This document shows positions 28,151 to 40,637 of a stretch of DNA of 64,000 nucleotides, in pieces. This stretch comes from Zonotrichia leucophrys gambelii (Eukaryota > Chordata > Aves > Passeriformes > Passerellidae): positions 7,696,001 to 7,760,000 of the forward strand of contig NC_088179.1 in NCBI RefSeq assembly GCF_028769735.1. Direction: 5' to 3'. The position numbers were made by a program, and so were the translations under genes. The notes beneath the pieces were generated by a model. That model was not told the DNA's origin and ran no database searches. It saw only the letters and a list, made by a program, of their open reading frames with translations. Positions within the stretch are counted from its first letter, which is position 1. The number at the start of each line of letters is the position of its first letter.

Positions 28151-28220
28151 ATCTACTAATAAGTAATGTCTACCTACTAATCTACAAAATAACCTACTAA
28201 TCTACCTACTAACCTACAAA
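28151..28220. repeat. Short degenerate minisatellite (CTACTAAY-type)
   Basis: Repeated 'ctactaat', 'cctactaatctac' and 'cctactaacctac' units with small insertions make a degenerate tandem array of roughly five to six units. Confidence 0.65.
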
Positions 28221-30437
28221 GGCCTGCCAAGAGATACTAGTAAATATTAATCATACTTCTAAGGCACTGGAGGACAAACACCTTAGGCTATGTGCTTCTC
28301 AGGACTTGTTACTGGGACTACTGGGACACTAAAATAAATGTGAAAACATATTTCAACTAAATTATGGCTGCAGACTGATCATCCACGTTCCATCCTGAAT
28401 TTGGAACCCTCTTTACTTGGAAGGAGCAGCAAACTTGGTCCAGTCTTCCTCCTGTCTACCCTGTGACAGCATCAACATGAGTGCAAGGGCTGTGCTCTTT
28501 TCACCCATTTTGTCTGACCCAGAGATGCTTTCATGATCACTGCTATGCTGTAAGAGAGAGAACATCAACAGCCTGGTTGCACCAGGTTTCACATGCCTGC
28601 AGTCCCATCTCCCTGGGAACTGCCTGCCTTTCTTCCCCACTCTTCTCCCCAGTATTGCCCCAGCACCATCAACACCAATATTGTGCCTGGGTACTTTCCT
28701 TTATTACCACACCCTGGTACTGGATTCACCCTTGAATCCACTGTGCTCTTCAGCCCAGCATCTTCAGCATCTTTTTGGTCTCCAAAGCCCTCAGCAATTA
28801 TTGCTTCAGGCACAGGGGCCTGGTGACATCTGTATCCTTCCTGCCCATCTCACTGCATCTCTCCCAACCAATGTAATTTTAGTTAAATTCAAGGTCATCT
28901 CCACACAGATCCCATCCTCAGGATTTTGCAGACACTGCAGGAGTGTGCTAGGCTAAATATTTACCATCACAAGTTGCCAGTGACTATCCCACAACCACTC
29001 CCTCAACCCAGTATCGTTCCAGCTTGCAGACGATCTCATGACACCACAGTCGTCTCCTCCCACCCCTCACTCTGAAGGGTTTCATGAAAAAATGCAAGCA
29101 TTACCTCATGCTAATAAGGAAAGGGTCATTAATATTTTCTCTATATTTAATCTTGTCAGCTCACTCATTAGGTGACATAATTAATGAATGAATATACAAA
29201 TTTGTATTCCTACATGGTTCTCTGTTCTGAGGGACATCCTCTGTTCAGTGTAGCAGCATGCAAATCCCTTGCTCATGGGTGCTTGCCTATCACCTTACCT
29301 GTGCACCAGGAAACAGGAGAATTTTCTCAAGACTTGCTACAAAGGATTGGGAAACACCTGCTGCTGGTATTTCTAGGCACAGACTTGGCAACTGTACTTA
29401 TGCCAGTCCCAGTTAAAAGAATTTGAAGGCTGGATACATCTTGTCTCCTTGGCTCTGAATTGGGAATGAAAATGGGGTACCTTGTGTCTAGATGGTTGCT
29501 GGGTAGCAATGTCTCTTTTCTTCCTTAAGCCACCTTAGCAGTATGGCTGAGCTGAGAAGAAGGAAACATAAAGCAGGTGTTGCACAGAAAAAGGAGAGGT
29601 TTGGGTAAAACCCTCACCTGAGTGTCTGTGCTTCCCCTCGTGAGTCTGATTCTCTTTTGTCACTTTGGTAAAACTGAATCTGTCATTAAGCTACTTTTAG
29701 AGAGAAAACAGCCAAACAGCAGATATGGTGTAGAGAAATGGTTTTAAGAAAAAGGTCTGGCTTGTAGGATTCATCCTACTTTGTGGAATTCATCCAACTC
29801 ACAGTAAAGAACTGAAACCTTATGACAAATGTCAGGAAATACAGGATATATATTCCCTGCACACAATTTTACCTCTCTTTTTGTTTTAGAGCCATGCTCT
29901 CTTCACCTTAGAAAGAGGCTCTTGTAATTAAATGCCTCAATGGAAAGCCCACATCTGGGTCACAGTTTAAAGGCTGTCATCTCTGTGCTGTTAAGGTGAT
30001 TCCTTGTCAAGCACAGGAATGAGCAGACACATGTGCAAGCAACTGGGCACATTCAGGCAAGACATACTTGTCAGCCACTGAGTCTTTGCAGTGATTTATC
30101 TGGATTTAGGGTTCACTCCTGCTTTCTGTGCAGATTTCAAAGGAAATTGCAAACATACATATTTATCATCCTCTCTTAATGGAGGTACAGAATCAGGAGC
30201 TAAGTAAGAAATGAGCTTTATGCAAAATTACAAAATAAATGGAATAGACTGATAAATACATTGGGATATTTTTATAAATTATGTTCCCTGAATTATGTAC
30301 TCTGACTGATAAAACTGTGGGGGGTTTATTTTGTTATCCCTTGGAAGCATATTTTTGATTCTGAACACACTTACTTTAAAGTAAAATATACCAATATTTA
30401 GATCACTTTTATTTTCCATTCATGTAGGCACACAGTT
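28221..30437. other. Non-coding DNA with a GC-richer patch
   Basis: 28,400-28,960 is richer in C and G and carries overlapping frames on both strands, but it lacks CpG and has no splice-site pair that preserves a frame. Nothing recognised in the rest. Confidence 0.45.
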
Positions 30438-30570
30438 TGTGGTGATTGGGAGTGGGGCTTCAGCTGAGCCTCATCCCAAATAGGCTACAGCTGTGAGCAG
30501 CAGGTGAGCAGCACTGAGAGCAACGAGCCATGGAGTGCCCAGGGGCACTGACCAACCACCAAAGGGAACA

Positions 30571-30624
30571 GAGGGCACACAGGTGCAATGCATGAACCAT
30601 GAGGGGCACACAGGTGCAATGCAT
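30571..30624 (+). repeat. 31-bp direct repeat, two copies
   Basis: A 21-base identical core (gggcacacaggtgcaatgca plus t) occurs at 30573-30593 and 30604-30624, a period of 31 bases. It lies inside the LTR-like block just upstream of its TATA-like box. Confidence 0.85.
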
Positions 30625-30679
30625 CAAAAGGAGGGGATAAAAGGCTGGGCTAAACATGAAGGGCAGGCAGTTACTTGCA

Positions 30680-30800
30680 GCCTTCTGAAGTGCCATGGTG
30701 TTCCTCTGCATGGGCTGATGCCTTCTGAAGAGGTAAGGTGTTACCGTGTATGAGTTGAAGCTTTGTGAAATTGTGTGGTGACACTCTGTGTATCATGACT
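30680..30800 (+). repeat. 40-bp imperfect tandem repeat, three units
   Basis: The units start at 30680, 30720 and 30760 with an exact 40-base register. Units 1 and 2 share the 11-base start 'gccttctgaag' and match at about 29 of 40 positions. Units 2 and 3 match at about 23 of 40. The third unit is the most diverged. Confidence 0.75.
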
Positions 30801-30838
30801 GTCTCAACTGCAATATATGCTGCAGCACATTCAGACAG

Positions 30839-33403
30839 GTAAAAATTTAACAGTGTGGCCATATTAGCTGTAGAGTGTCCCTAGGGGTATGGCAATCATG
30901 TTTAAAGTTATTTTGTTTGAGCAAGGAGTATATGTTTCAAGTCCCTCTGAATGTTCTTCATGCTGCAGTTGGCCAGGTTCAAAGGGCAAAAGGGAATGGC
31001 ATTTTGCTGAGCACTCCTTGAAGTGCTACAGTCTTCATTTATGGCAGTCACCATCTGTCTGACCTACTCATGCAGCCTGGTTAGTTGTAGACTCCAAACA
31101 TCTCACATTTCAGATTTATTCATCCTCACAACACCTGATAGAGCATAATTTTCTTGTGCCTACAGTGGAGAAAATGAAATATTTTGGGGGAAAAGGTTGT
31201 AAATGGCCAAGTAACTTGTAATGTTAGAGTGGAAACTATACCACTGTTGCTCAGATCAAAGGAAACATTTAAGTGCCCAACTGACTTTGGTTTTAATTGA
31301 AAGTGTGATACTGAATTAGGCTAAGATGAGTTTATAGCAATATTCATTTTGCATTAATGGATACAACTTGCAGAAATAAAATCTTTCTTAATGAAATTCC
31401 ACATAATGAAACATGAGAAATATCTTATATATTATTATGAATCCTGGGTTTATGCATTTAAAGCTTGGGTGGAGGAGGCAAGCAAAGGCTAATAGAGTAG
31501 GCTAGCTGAGGCCCACCAAAGAAAGGCCAGTGCAGTGACCTGTCTGTGTCCTGTGTCTTCTTCCTCTGTGCTGGATGGGGAAAGGATGGCTTTGCAAGGG
31601 CAAGAAGTGAAAACTGCAGATCTATAACTTGCATTTGCAAATGTCATCTTTGCCTATCCATACATCAAGTGACCCGGAGCAGTTCAAATCCTCCCTTTAG
31701 CTCACACTTCATGTTTCAGTGTCTTTTTCCTCTGCTGCTGTTTGCCCCTCCTGTGCCCTGGATACACAGCAGCAGCCAGGGAGCTCTGCTCTGCCTCCAC
31801 AGCCTTTGGATACTCCTGCAGGTGTGCAAATGCACAGACCTGCCTTTGTGTCTGACAATACACAAAACTGTGCTGCAAATTACTGGGGGCTCTGACAGGA
31901 TTTCTCTCTATTTCTCTGAATTTCCTTTTTTAAGTTACACCCAAATCTACTTGTCAGGATATTCTTGAAACTCCTTCAGAATGTAGAGGGAAACTGACTC
32001 TTGCAGGATCTATGTGGACTGCACAGTTTTTATGGAAACAGTTTAAAAGCACATATAAGTGGTGTGTCAGGGGCTCTGTGACTTCCTGATCATAGCAGTC
32101 AGGGGTAAAGGACACTCAAGTCCTCTGTGCCACACATTTATTTTTTTTCAGGGCAGTTCTGCATCTTTTCTCCTCCCTAACTTTATCATGAGGAGGGCAC
32201 CCTGCTACTGCTCTTGAGTCTGGTGTTATTGGATATCAGTGGAGGTTTCTTCTTCTCCTATTTTCTCTGGAAGGTTTGGGCAGGAAGCTCAATAGCATCC
32301 TTTCTGCTTTAATTTGACAGTTTTCTTCCCCTCTGCATCCACAGCGGGTGAGAGAAGTTAATTCAATAGTAAAAAGAAGAATTTCTAACAGTAAACATTT
32401 TTCAGAGAAGTCTTTGAAATATTGTGTTTCTTTATTATTGCAGTCCCATTCCATTTGACAGTGTATGTAAGTAATCAAAAGTCTAATAAAAAATGTGTTG
32501 TAAAGTAGGAAACAACATTGAAGGGTAAACTCCATACAAAATCATAGAGAGATGAGTAATTCTCACTTCCCTGAGCTTTGGATCAAGTCTTTATAGCAGA
32601 GAATAAAGAACATCTCTCTTCCAATAAATAGTAAAGTTGCCCCTCAGTGGGAATGGGCACACAAAAAATGCTCTTTCACTATTAGAGTTTTATCCTACCA
32701 AAACACCAGTTATCTCCCAACAATTCCATAAATAATGTAGATTTAAATTTATATGAGAACATGTAATAGATGTAACCAGAATCACATTCCAAAGTCCAAA
32801 TTTTCTTAATTGAAAACTACTGTATACCCACAGTGTATTACACACAGCATCCATGTCATCTGATTATTTTTAAAAGAATGCACATGCAATATTACATTCT
32901 GGCATCACATAAACCTTGATAAATTCATAATGAAATGAAGCAAACATTATTTATCTTTAAAATCCAGGCACTAAACTTGAATATCCTTCTGGAAATTTTA
33001 ATTAGCAATTTTAAAATGCTAAGAAAAAGTATCTGCTCCCAGTTGTCTGTTCAGGTTAAATTAAATTATTTCTGGAAGTAATATAATTAGAATCCTTTTA
33101 GTTCTTAATTAATATTTTATTTGCATTTATTTTTCTTGTACTACTTGATTAGCTCTTTTGAATATAGTGGGGTAGGTAACTTATTTTCAGTTTATTATAT
33201 ACTCATATGTATCTGCACTTTCAGTAATAGATAAACCTCTTGCAGTACAGCAACAACATAAAAATCATGAAATTGTTTCTTCAGCTTGGCAACTGGGATT
33301 CTACCATGTGTCAACAGGAATTGCACTAATAAGTTTTCAGCTGACCTAACTTCTGACATGAAAATATTTTTCCCAGAGATTGTGTAAGTTATGTGTTGCA
33401 CAA
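30839..33403. other. Unique non-coding DNA
   Basis: The 140-codon frame at 31546-31968 is the longest in the window, but it is cysteine- and serine-rich with no recognisable domain. I treat it as chance. No other feature. Confidence 0.45.
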
Positions 33404-33475
33404 AGGGCCTGATTCACCTGGATTCTCTTAAGTTTATGCAAAATTAATGGAAAAGAGAATGTAAAACTTTATCAT
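33404..33475 (-). mobile_element. Old amniote interspersed repeat, fragment
   Basis: 'gggcctgattcacctgg' followed by 'ttaagtttatgcaaaattaa' resembles the reverse orientation of a very common reptile/bird repeat end. That repeat, on its forward strand, reads roughly 'taaatcag..aactccattgacttcaatgg..' and ends in 'ggatctggccc'. A second copy lies at 59806-59870 in the opposite orientation. I know the consensus by sight but am not certain of its formal family name. Strand is given relative to that forward reading. Confidence 0.4.
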
Positions 33476-34849
33476 TCTTATTTAGCTACACTTTACACTC
33501 TGACAGACCCAAAGCAAAGCCCTAAACCTGGAATGAGCCAAGCCCTGCACCAACTGGAATCCCACTGATATTAAGGACTCCACATAACTGTCCCACGATA
33601 AACACACTTGATTACTCACCATGCAACATAGAAGGGCACATTCCTAATGTATAAAGCAGCTCTTGGAATGGAAACCGTGTCAGCAATGTCAAAAGGGCAA
33701 AGATTCTCTTTATGCCGGATTTCTGAAGACTTTGGTTGGTCTTTTCTCTGTGTTAATCATGACACTGTTTACCTCAGCCACAGACTGTGTACTGCCAAAT
33801 GATGTGAACTCTGGTTCCAGTCAGATTTAAATTGAAATAGCACATGATTTAGTTAGACTGATGGGGGGACTGAGGGTTATATTTTACTTTACAATATACT
33901 TCAGAAAGGTTTTCAATTTTTCTAGCTAATCATTACCTATCTACAGACTGATTCTGCAGAGTTCTTGTGGGCTATTGGTGTCAGACACACAGATCTCTGT
34001 CTGTGTGCCCATTTAACCCGGCACATGAGATCCCCAGAGTCAGCAGGTGGCTGCAGCCACAGAACCGGCTCTCCTGAGCTGATGAGAGGAGCTGTGCCCA
34101 GCACGGCCTTACAGCAGGAGGAAGGCAGTGTCTTCCCAGCAGTGTGCTCTGAAGGCATCAGCAGCAGGGGAAAGTCATGCAAGGTTCCTCAGGTTTTATG
34201 CAAATTGCTTCAGACTTGGCAGGTCTGGTAAGATCTCAGTGCTGGCAGACACAGTGTGCATCTGAGGTTTGATGTATTTATGTACATAGTGTGTGTTGCC
34301 TAAGCAATGAAAATTGGTCGGTCCGGTGTTTCACCAAAACTGAAACCCAAACAGAAAGTTAAGCAAATCCTTCACATTTATTTTAAAGTGTTTCATTTAA
34401 TTTTTTTCCTCTCCCGAGCAAGAAGTTAAGTATAAAATCCTAATGCTTGCTAAAGAAAATGTTTTTCTGAGACCTTTGCCCCTATTTTGTATAACCTGAG
34501 CCTATTTTGCATAACCAAGAGGGTAATTCATCTCTATTAGATAACTATACAAGCTGAAACTGTTGAGTGCTCATAGTTAAGTGGTTGAGTGATATAAAAG
34601 TGACTTGAGTTTTTCAATATTTATAAAGGTATACGTGTAGTGGTGAAAATTATGACAAGTGCAAGCTCTTGAACACCTCTTTTATATCTTTCCTTTACCA
34701 TGTTTCAGATACAGATTTCCATAGCCTAAAGTGACTTTCTAAACTGTTCTTCAGACCTCAAACTTCAGCTTATGGTTTGAAAAAGTTCTAAAAATAGCAT
34801 AAGTGTTGAAGTTTGTACGAAGAGAGAAATACAAAATGAATTAGAATTG
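33476..34849. other. Unique non-coding DNA
   Basis: No repeat family or gene recognised. The overlapping opposite-strand frames near 33940-34230 are a mirrored chance pair. Confidence 0.5.
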
Positions 34850-35565
34850 TGCTGAGGACATGAAACAGGGGGGCATGGCTGGTACCTTGGGCAGGCGTAG
34901 CTGCCATCCAGAGAGACCACAGTGAATAAATGGGCTCATCTCTGGAACTTCATCAAGTGCCAGCTTCTGCACCTGGGGAGGAACATCCCCAAGCACCAAG
35001 ATGTGATGGGGGACACCTGTTTGGAAAGCAGCTTTGCAGAAAAGGCCCCAGAGGTCCTGGTGGACTAGGACACAGAAACCTGACCTTTCAGTAGGGAATG
35101 CTGATTCATCTTGGGCTGCATTAGGAGTGTTGCCAGTGGAATGAGAGAGGTGATCCATCCCCTCCACTCAACACGATGCCATACCAGACCACATGAGCTC
35201 CCCAGAACAAGAGGGATATGGATATTGGAGAGCTCTTAGTGAGGGACAACAAAGATGATGAGGGGACAGGAGCATCTTTCCTGTGAGGAAATGCTGACAG
35301 AGCTGGGACTAGAGGAGAATAGGCCTGGGGGGAATCTTTTACAATTGTCTAAAGAAGATGATGCCCAGTTACAGGGGGAAGCAATGGACAAAAACTAAAA
35401 CACAGAAGGCTCCTGCTAGAATCTCTTTTTAACTGTGAGAGTGACCAAGGGTGACCAGCATAGGCTTCCCAAGGAGGCTGTGGAGACTCCATTCCAGGAG
35501 ATACTCAAAAATCCTCTGGTTATGGTCCTGGGTCACTGGCTCTTGGCCCAAGGTGTTTGAACAGG
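34850..35565 (+). mobile_element. CR1: CR1 LINE fragment, 3' untranslated side
   Basis: About 0.7 kb of a CR1 LINE in plus orientation. Recognisable CR1 blocks occur in the expected order: 'gctgccatccagagagacc' and 'gcacctggggaggaac', 'ggtcctggtggac', 'gggctgcattaggag', 'acaaagatgatgaggggac', 'tcctgtgaggaaatgctga', 'agctgggac', 'aaactaaaacacagaagg', 'actgtgagagtgacc', 'aggctgtggagactccatt' and 'atactcaaaaa'. The match fades after 'ttgaacagg' near 35565, before the usual 'cccttccaac' tail, so the extreme 3' end is lost. Many substitutions and small gaps show an old inactive copy. The 108-codon minus-strand frame across 34841-35167 is a shadow of this element. Confidence 0.85.
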
Positions 35566-38500
35566 AACAAAATCTTCCATTTCCTTAGACCCCCTGCACT
35601 GGCTGCATTCACTCTGACTCATTCTGAAGTCCATTCTGGGAGAAACAAAATGGAACTGAATGGGTTCAGTTTCCAATGTGAATCTTTTTGAGATCAGAGT
35701 CTCTTTCGTATAAGAAGCAAAAAAAAACATTAACTAGGTCTAAACTAAATTTTGAAGTGAACTAGTTAAAATGTGTTAGAATTTACTCCACAATAGCCAT
35801 TTTAGTCATATATTAAATGAATATATTTATTTTGGTAGCTGTCTGGAAAACTTCCATTATTCCTTCACATTGACAGACAAGACTGAGAAGACTTGACTAC
35901 TTTTGCATGAACTAGCAGAAAAATCAGATGAGTATAAAAACCTCAAAAAGGTTTTATATATTTTTACCAAAAATATCTTTTTGTTGAAACTGTTCCTGGT
36001 TACAGGATGCTGGTGACCTAAAACCTTGTATTAAACTATTTTTAGGTCTTAATGTGTCACTTAAAAGTTGATGTTTCTATGAACAGAAAATTAATTCATT
36101 TGGTAAATAATCCTGTAATGGGTTCAAATAAGAAAAGTGTGCTAGGATTGGAGAGAAATTTCATTTGTCAGTCCCACTAAAGCATTATTCTCAGTTAATT
36201 AAAATGCTTTCTTTTTTTTTTTTTGTTTGCTATTGTTTTTCATATGAGTTTTGACCATTTCCTGATGTTTTAATTAGTTTTTTTTCACAGACATGTTATA
36301 ATGAGCATCAAGTTAGGATCAATGGTTAGTAAAATTTATGATGCTGTTACTCAACCAACCCTTGAGCTGAATTTGACTTCATAACATTTCGGATGATTTG
36401 ATGTATGCAAACAGGTACCTAATTCAGCTACTGACATATGTACTTAATGAATGCAATGACATTAATGGAACCAGTCAGAATTTTTTCAATACAACATTTT
36501 ATGCTTCAGCTGAAATTGTGCCAAAACTGGAACATTTTGGCAACAATATTAACTTTGATGAAGGTTCATATGATTATTTCTGAACTCTAGAATAACTTTC
36601 TGGAAGATGAGAGTAAAAGATGGAAAACCTGAATTTCTCTAGCCAAACATTTGGCCAAAGTCCTATTTTTGCCAAAAATTTTGGCACACTTTCATTTCAG
36701 ATTGACACAGAAAGATTTTCAAAGAAAAACCCATCAAATAAGAGGCTCCCTTATTTAGCCCTAGGTCCTTGTTGGAAGTGCCATTATTAGGCTGCAGCAG
36801 TTTCTCTGGGTTTATAACCTCATTTACACCTCTTCACTTGTGCTGTGATTAATTGGGAAAACCTAAAAACCATTGTGTTTGCAATGAAAGACTATATGGT
36901 GGAGCAGCATTCCAAATTGCTGCAAACTTTCTCCACAGCCTGGATGGCACTGGATTTTGTTTAGGACAAAGGGGAGGAAGTTGGCTCCTGTCAGGAGGAG
37001 CAGAGAAGCCAGGATGAGGGTGAGGAAGGAGCCTGCAAGGCTGGACTGTGGATCATCCTGGCAAGGAGAAGGAGTGGCTGTGACTCTCAGTGGGAATTAG
37101 GGAGCTGCAGCTTTTGAATATTCACTCAGATGCATTCTTTCATCTTAAAATGCCCAATATTTTTAATAAATCTCCCTCTGGGAGATTGAAACAGACATAT
37201 TGCAGAAAGACAGAATTAAGATGTCTTAAGATAAAGGTTGGAAGCCTGAACCCAGTTTGATAAAACAAGGGTAATTGATGGCTCAGAGTGGTCAAGCTGA
37301 TTGAGCCAAAATTGCTGAGGGACATATTTTAAGTACAGGTTTAATGAAATTATTTGGATAGAGGACTTTGAAATTTAGGGAGACCAGAGATGGAGATCTG
37401 GCAGCAATGAAAGAAGGGAGATATGACAGAGTATGATAGATGTGAGCATAGATGTTTCAGCAGAAAAATAACAGATTAAGCACAGCCTGGAGAAACAACA
37501 TAGATGTGTAAGAGAAGGAACAGGAAAAGATAATTCCTAGTTCTAACCATGGAAATAAAAATAAGTTGAAAGAACAGGGTACAGTAACCTTAATACTTTG
37601 TTTTCACAATTAATTTGCTGTTGCTTGTGCACTTAAGGAAGGACTGTGAAGACTAATCATTTTCCCAACCACTTGCAACTCCAGGAAAAAGGATTAAATG
37701 TGAATTTTTTAAAAATGCCTTTTGCTTCGAATATGTGTATATATAAGTAAGAACCATCCAGATGCCCTCTCATTTAATAAACAAATTCAGAGTTTCCTAG
37801 CATAAATTAGTTTGCCATGTTCAGTTCAAATGCCAGCAAACAATGATCTGATTTTCTGAAATGGAAAGTGCAAGACATCTCAGAATAAACATGGTATCCT
37901 ATGACTTAGCAGGAATCATTCGTTTATCACAGTGCTGCCAAAGTACAGAGAAATTGTAAATGGTTTAGGTAATTTCAAATTACTTCTGGGGCAAGCACCC
38001 AATCTGAGAGATGTGAAAACTGAGCTGTTTAAAAATAGAGAGCTCCCAAACATAATTTTTTCATTTCAGCAAGCTGTAGCAGTAGTATGCCAATCTGAGA
38101 TCCAGTCTGGCAGCAGCTTTTGGTCTAATGCAGTGCCTATAGTTCAAATGTGTATAAATATTTAGTCTGGTAGATCCAGGTGACTGTGCTAGCTGCACAG
38201 GAGGCTGTACCTGTGGTAGTTAAAAGGTTGCAGGCAGCTATTTGGCTGTGGAAATGTCAGTATGCCTGAACTGACCTGACAAATGCATTCTGCATTTATC
38301 AGTGCAAGAGTTCACATGCGTCCCACCAGAAGATATCCCAGACCCCATTTTGAAGTTAATAGAACATCAAATTTTGGGACAAAGTGTTTAAAGTTTTTTG
38401 TCTTAGTGAATTCTCTCATACTTAAGAAGGTGTGAAGAGAAGTAACACATGTCCATACCACTTGGTTAATTTACCAAATGTTCAATTAATATCCATGTTA

Positions 38501-39161
38501 AGCAGCTGAACAATCAGTTGGATCATCTTGCAGACCCTGCTGTGAGAGCAGGGATGGACACAGGTGAGCTCAGCCTGCCCTGCAGCTCAGGCATGATGAG
38601 CAGGTGTAAAATGCACACAGACCCTGGCTAGGACAAAGCACTGCAACCCTTCCATTGTGCCTTCAGCTCCTGCCAGCGGTGTCAGCACCAGCAAACAGGG
38701 ACATCTGGTACCTGACACAGAGAATATCTGTAAAAGTGCCATAGTATCAACTCCCTTTTTCCCTGATGTGCTTCTACTACTGTAAAATTGTCATGCAACA
38801 AGGTTAGAGAAAGAGTAAATTATTATTAATCTTTCAGATATCTGTCTTGTCTTTCTTGATTCTGTTTTTTTAAATTTTATCCAAAAAGACCAAATTCTCT
38901 CCTTAAAAATTTTTTCTAATAAATAATCCATTCTCAGACCACTTAGGTTTTCATTTAAGAGGAAGGTGAAATAAATTAGTTTGGTACTTCATAATATGTA
39001 TTGATCTACTGGGCAGATTTACAATACAATGCAATTTAATTTATAGAGTATCTCGTAATACTGACATCAACAAAATTACTTACAGTGAATTTTAAACACA
39101 TTATCATAGCATATCCATTGACTAGCTTAGAAAAATATCTTTGCTTTATGTATTTTTTTAG
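35566..39161. other. Unique AT-rich non-coding DNA
   Basis: Contains a T14 run near 36210 and a purine-rich patch at 36960-37080. Frames at 36398-36583 and 37932-38165 give protein-like but unrecognised peptides, and neither has a good splice-site pair. No upstream partner for the 39162 exon candidate could be fixed here. Confidence 0.45.
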
Positions 39162-39276
39162 AAAAGCTGGACAAAGAAAGATGTGGTTTATCCTGGAAGA
39201 AAGAAATTACAAATGTCAGGATAACGATGAGACAACATCAGCTCATCAACAAATATCTGGAAGCAGCAGCTAACAG
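39162..39276 (+). CDS. Candidate internal coding exon, gene unknown
   Basis: A 115-nt block follows a strong acceptor (pyrimidine-rich tract ending 'tattttttag') and ends at CAG/GTATGC (donor GT at 39277). In the frame that starts after two bases it is open for all 37 codons and predicts a charged, helical, coiled-coil-like peptide ending MRQHQLINKYLEAAAN. The other two frames meet stops before the donor. The exon enters with two bases completing a codon and leaves with AG awaiting one base. The candidate exon at 44601 supplies that base and stays in frame. I cannot name the gene, no upstream exon was identified, and an AT-rich genome yields such coincidences. It would be an internal or next-to-last exon. 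Confidence 0.3.
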
Positions 39277-40412
39277 GTATGCTCAGCTTGCAGGGAGCTG
39301 TGATACAAAATTCTTACAGCAGGTTTCATTCTCTCTTATCCCACAGCTTGGAAACATGTTTTCACCATAATTTGTTCAGTGTAGAATAGTGAAGGTATAT
39401 ATTTGATATAATTCTTTGCTTATTTCTATAGAAAGCAATTTTACTGTGAACAATTATGCTGGATTCTGCACCTGGGATAGTGTAATTCTGGATGTGCTTG
39501 TGAACTGGGGGACAAGAGGCTGCAATGCAGTCCTGAACAAGGGGGTGAAGGAGTTTGGGTGGATGGTGAGCTCAATATGAGCTCAATTTTCAAGAAACAG
39601 AAGCAGGAAAATATGCACCTAAATCTGACACAGAAAAACCTAATTTAAAACATAGAGAATGAAACAAAGAATGACACCAATCCATTTTTGAAAACATAGT
39701 GATTGATCAATTTCAAATTTATACGGTCAGCCTTGACAGTAGGAATGGTCATTCCAAATAATCAATGTTCTTTGTGATCAAACCCACAAAAGGAGAATTA
39801 AGTTGCTGTAAGTACACCAGAAATGTGACTGTAAAGGGAATAAATGTATTCATGAATTATTAATAATGATATCAATAATTATATTAATAAATTTCAAATA
39901 TTAATTAATTTTAATGAAATAGTGTTTTATAACTTCTTCCATGCCCACTTTGGTACACAAATATACTGAATTTATGAGCTGGAGTATCTCTACTTGCTCT
40001 TACCTGCTCCTTCTGTCCCAGGTTCTCCCTGACCTGTCATGGTGAGAAACTCAGAAGTTGATGCACCCTCTGTAATAACCTTTCCAACCCTGCCCCAGCC
40101 TGTTCAGCTTTGCATGAAATGAAATCCTGGGTGAGCCAGGGCTGGCTCTTACTACATTCAGTTACTGCCATCAATGAGAAGGTTCCCCTTTCGGAAAGGT
40201 GCACAGCCAGAATGGCAGGAACGAGCCTGTCCTGTCACACACACAAATCTGATCATCTTTCTCTCCAGCTCCACCCCTGCATTACATATCCCTGCAATTT
40301 CTGTCATAAATATTTATATATGACCAATCAGCTAATGTGAATTTGGTGCTGTGAAACTATTCCGAATATCTTTCTGTATTTTCATCATTTCTTTCATTGA
40401 CCTGTACTGTAG
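39277..40412. other. Non-coding DNA, possible intron
   Basis: AT-rich. Contains a short direct duplication 'gagctcaat' at about 39569-39588 and a run of ATTAATA-type sequence at 39855-39915. It would be intronic if the two exon candidates around it are real. Confidence 0.45.
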
Positions 40413-40418
40413 TGATCT
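40413..40418 (+). repeat. Target-site duplication, left copy (TGATCT)
   Basis: Six bases directly next to the left LTR terminus. They are repeated exactly at 41037-41042 on the other side of the LTR. Confidence 0.85.
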
Positions 40419-40529
40419 TGTCCGGTTATCTCGGCTGTTTGAGGGGCCTGGAAAGGCCCGAGGTGGCCTTGGGGCAGCCCGCGTATCGAAGGACGAGAAG
40501 AGGCTTCAGTTCTTCTTTCGGTTTTTATG

Positions 40530-40535
40530 TTTATT
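40530..40535 (-). terminator. LTR polyadenylation signal AATAAA
   Basis: AATAAA on the minus strand (tttatt on plus), in the normal position downstream of the LTR's TATA box. It would end R-region transcripts of the provirus that once stood here. Confidence 0.7.
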
Positions 40536-40631
40536 AATTGTTTATCTAAAAGATGTTCTTTCAGCCGAACAGAGATCTGCTCAGCAGTCAGCCATGAGCA
40601 CACTGTCTGCCCTCCCGGGCAGCCACGTATC

Positions 40632-40637
40632 TTTATA
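40632..40637 (-). promoter_or_regulatory. LTR TATA box
   Basis: TATAAA within 'gggtataaagata' on the minus strand, the LTR core promoter. An ATTGG (inverted CCAAT) box lies about 80 bases upstream in transcription direction ('ggattggtta' on minus). Any present-day transcription would run leftward, toward 40419. Confidence 0.7.

Larger units (their letters stand above)
30438..30838 (+). mobile_element. Probable LTR-like or other interspersed repeat, family unknown
   Basis: This 400-base block differs from its AT-rich surroundings. From left to right it has a GC-richer part ('cagctgtgagcagcaggtg'), a 31-bp direct repeat (30571-30624), a TATA-like 'ggataaaaggctggg' at 30635-30649, and three imperfect 40-bp tandem units (30680-30800). 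Short direct repeats upstream of a TATA box are a common layout of retroviral LTRs. The left edge may be the 'tgtggtgatt' at 30438. No matching CA end or flanking duplication could be fixed, so both limits are uncertain. A DNA transposon or satellite-derived piece is the alternative. Confidence 0.4.

Noticed and set aside
31680..31705. tRNA-like 'gttcaaatcc' T-loop string
   Set aside because: No matching A box, acceptor stem or cloverleaf around it.
31546..31968. 140-codon plus-strand ORF, the longest in the window
   Set aside because: Cys/Ser/Leu-rich without a domain; overlapped by an opposite-strand frame; no promoter or splice evidence.
34841..35167. 108-codon minus-strand ORF
   Set aside because: Antisense shadow of a CR1 fragment.
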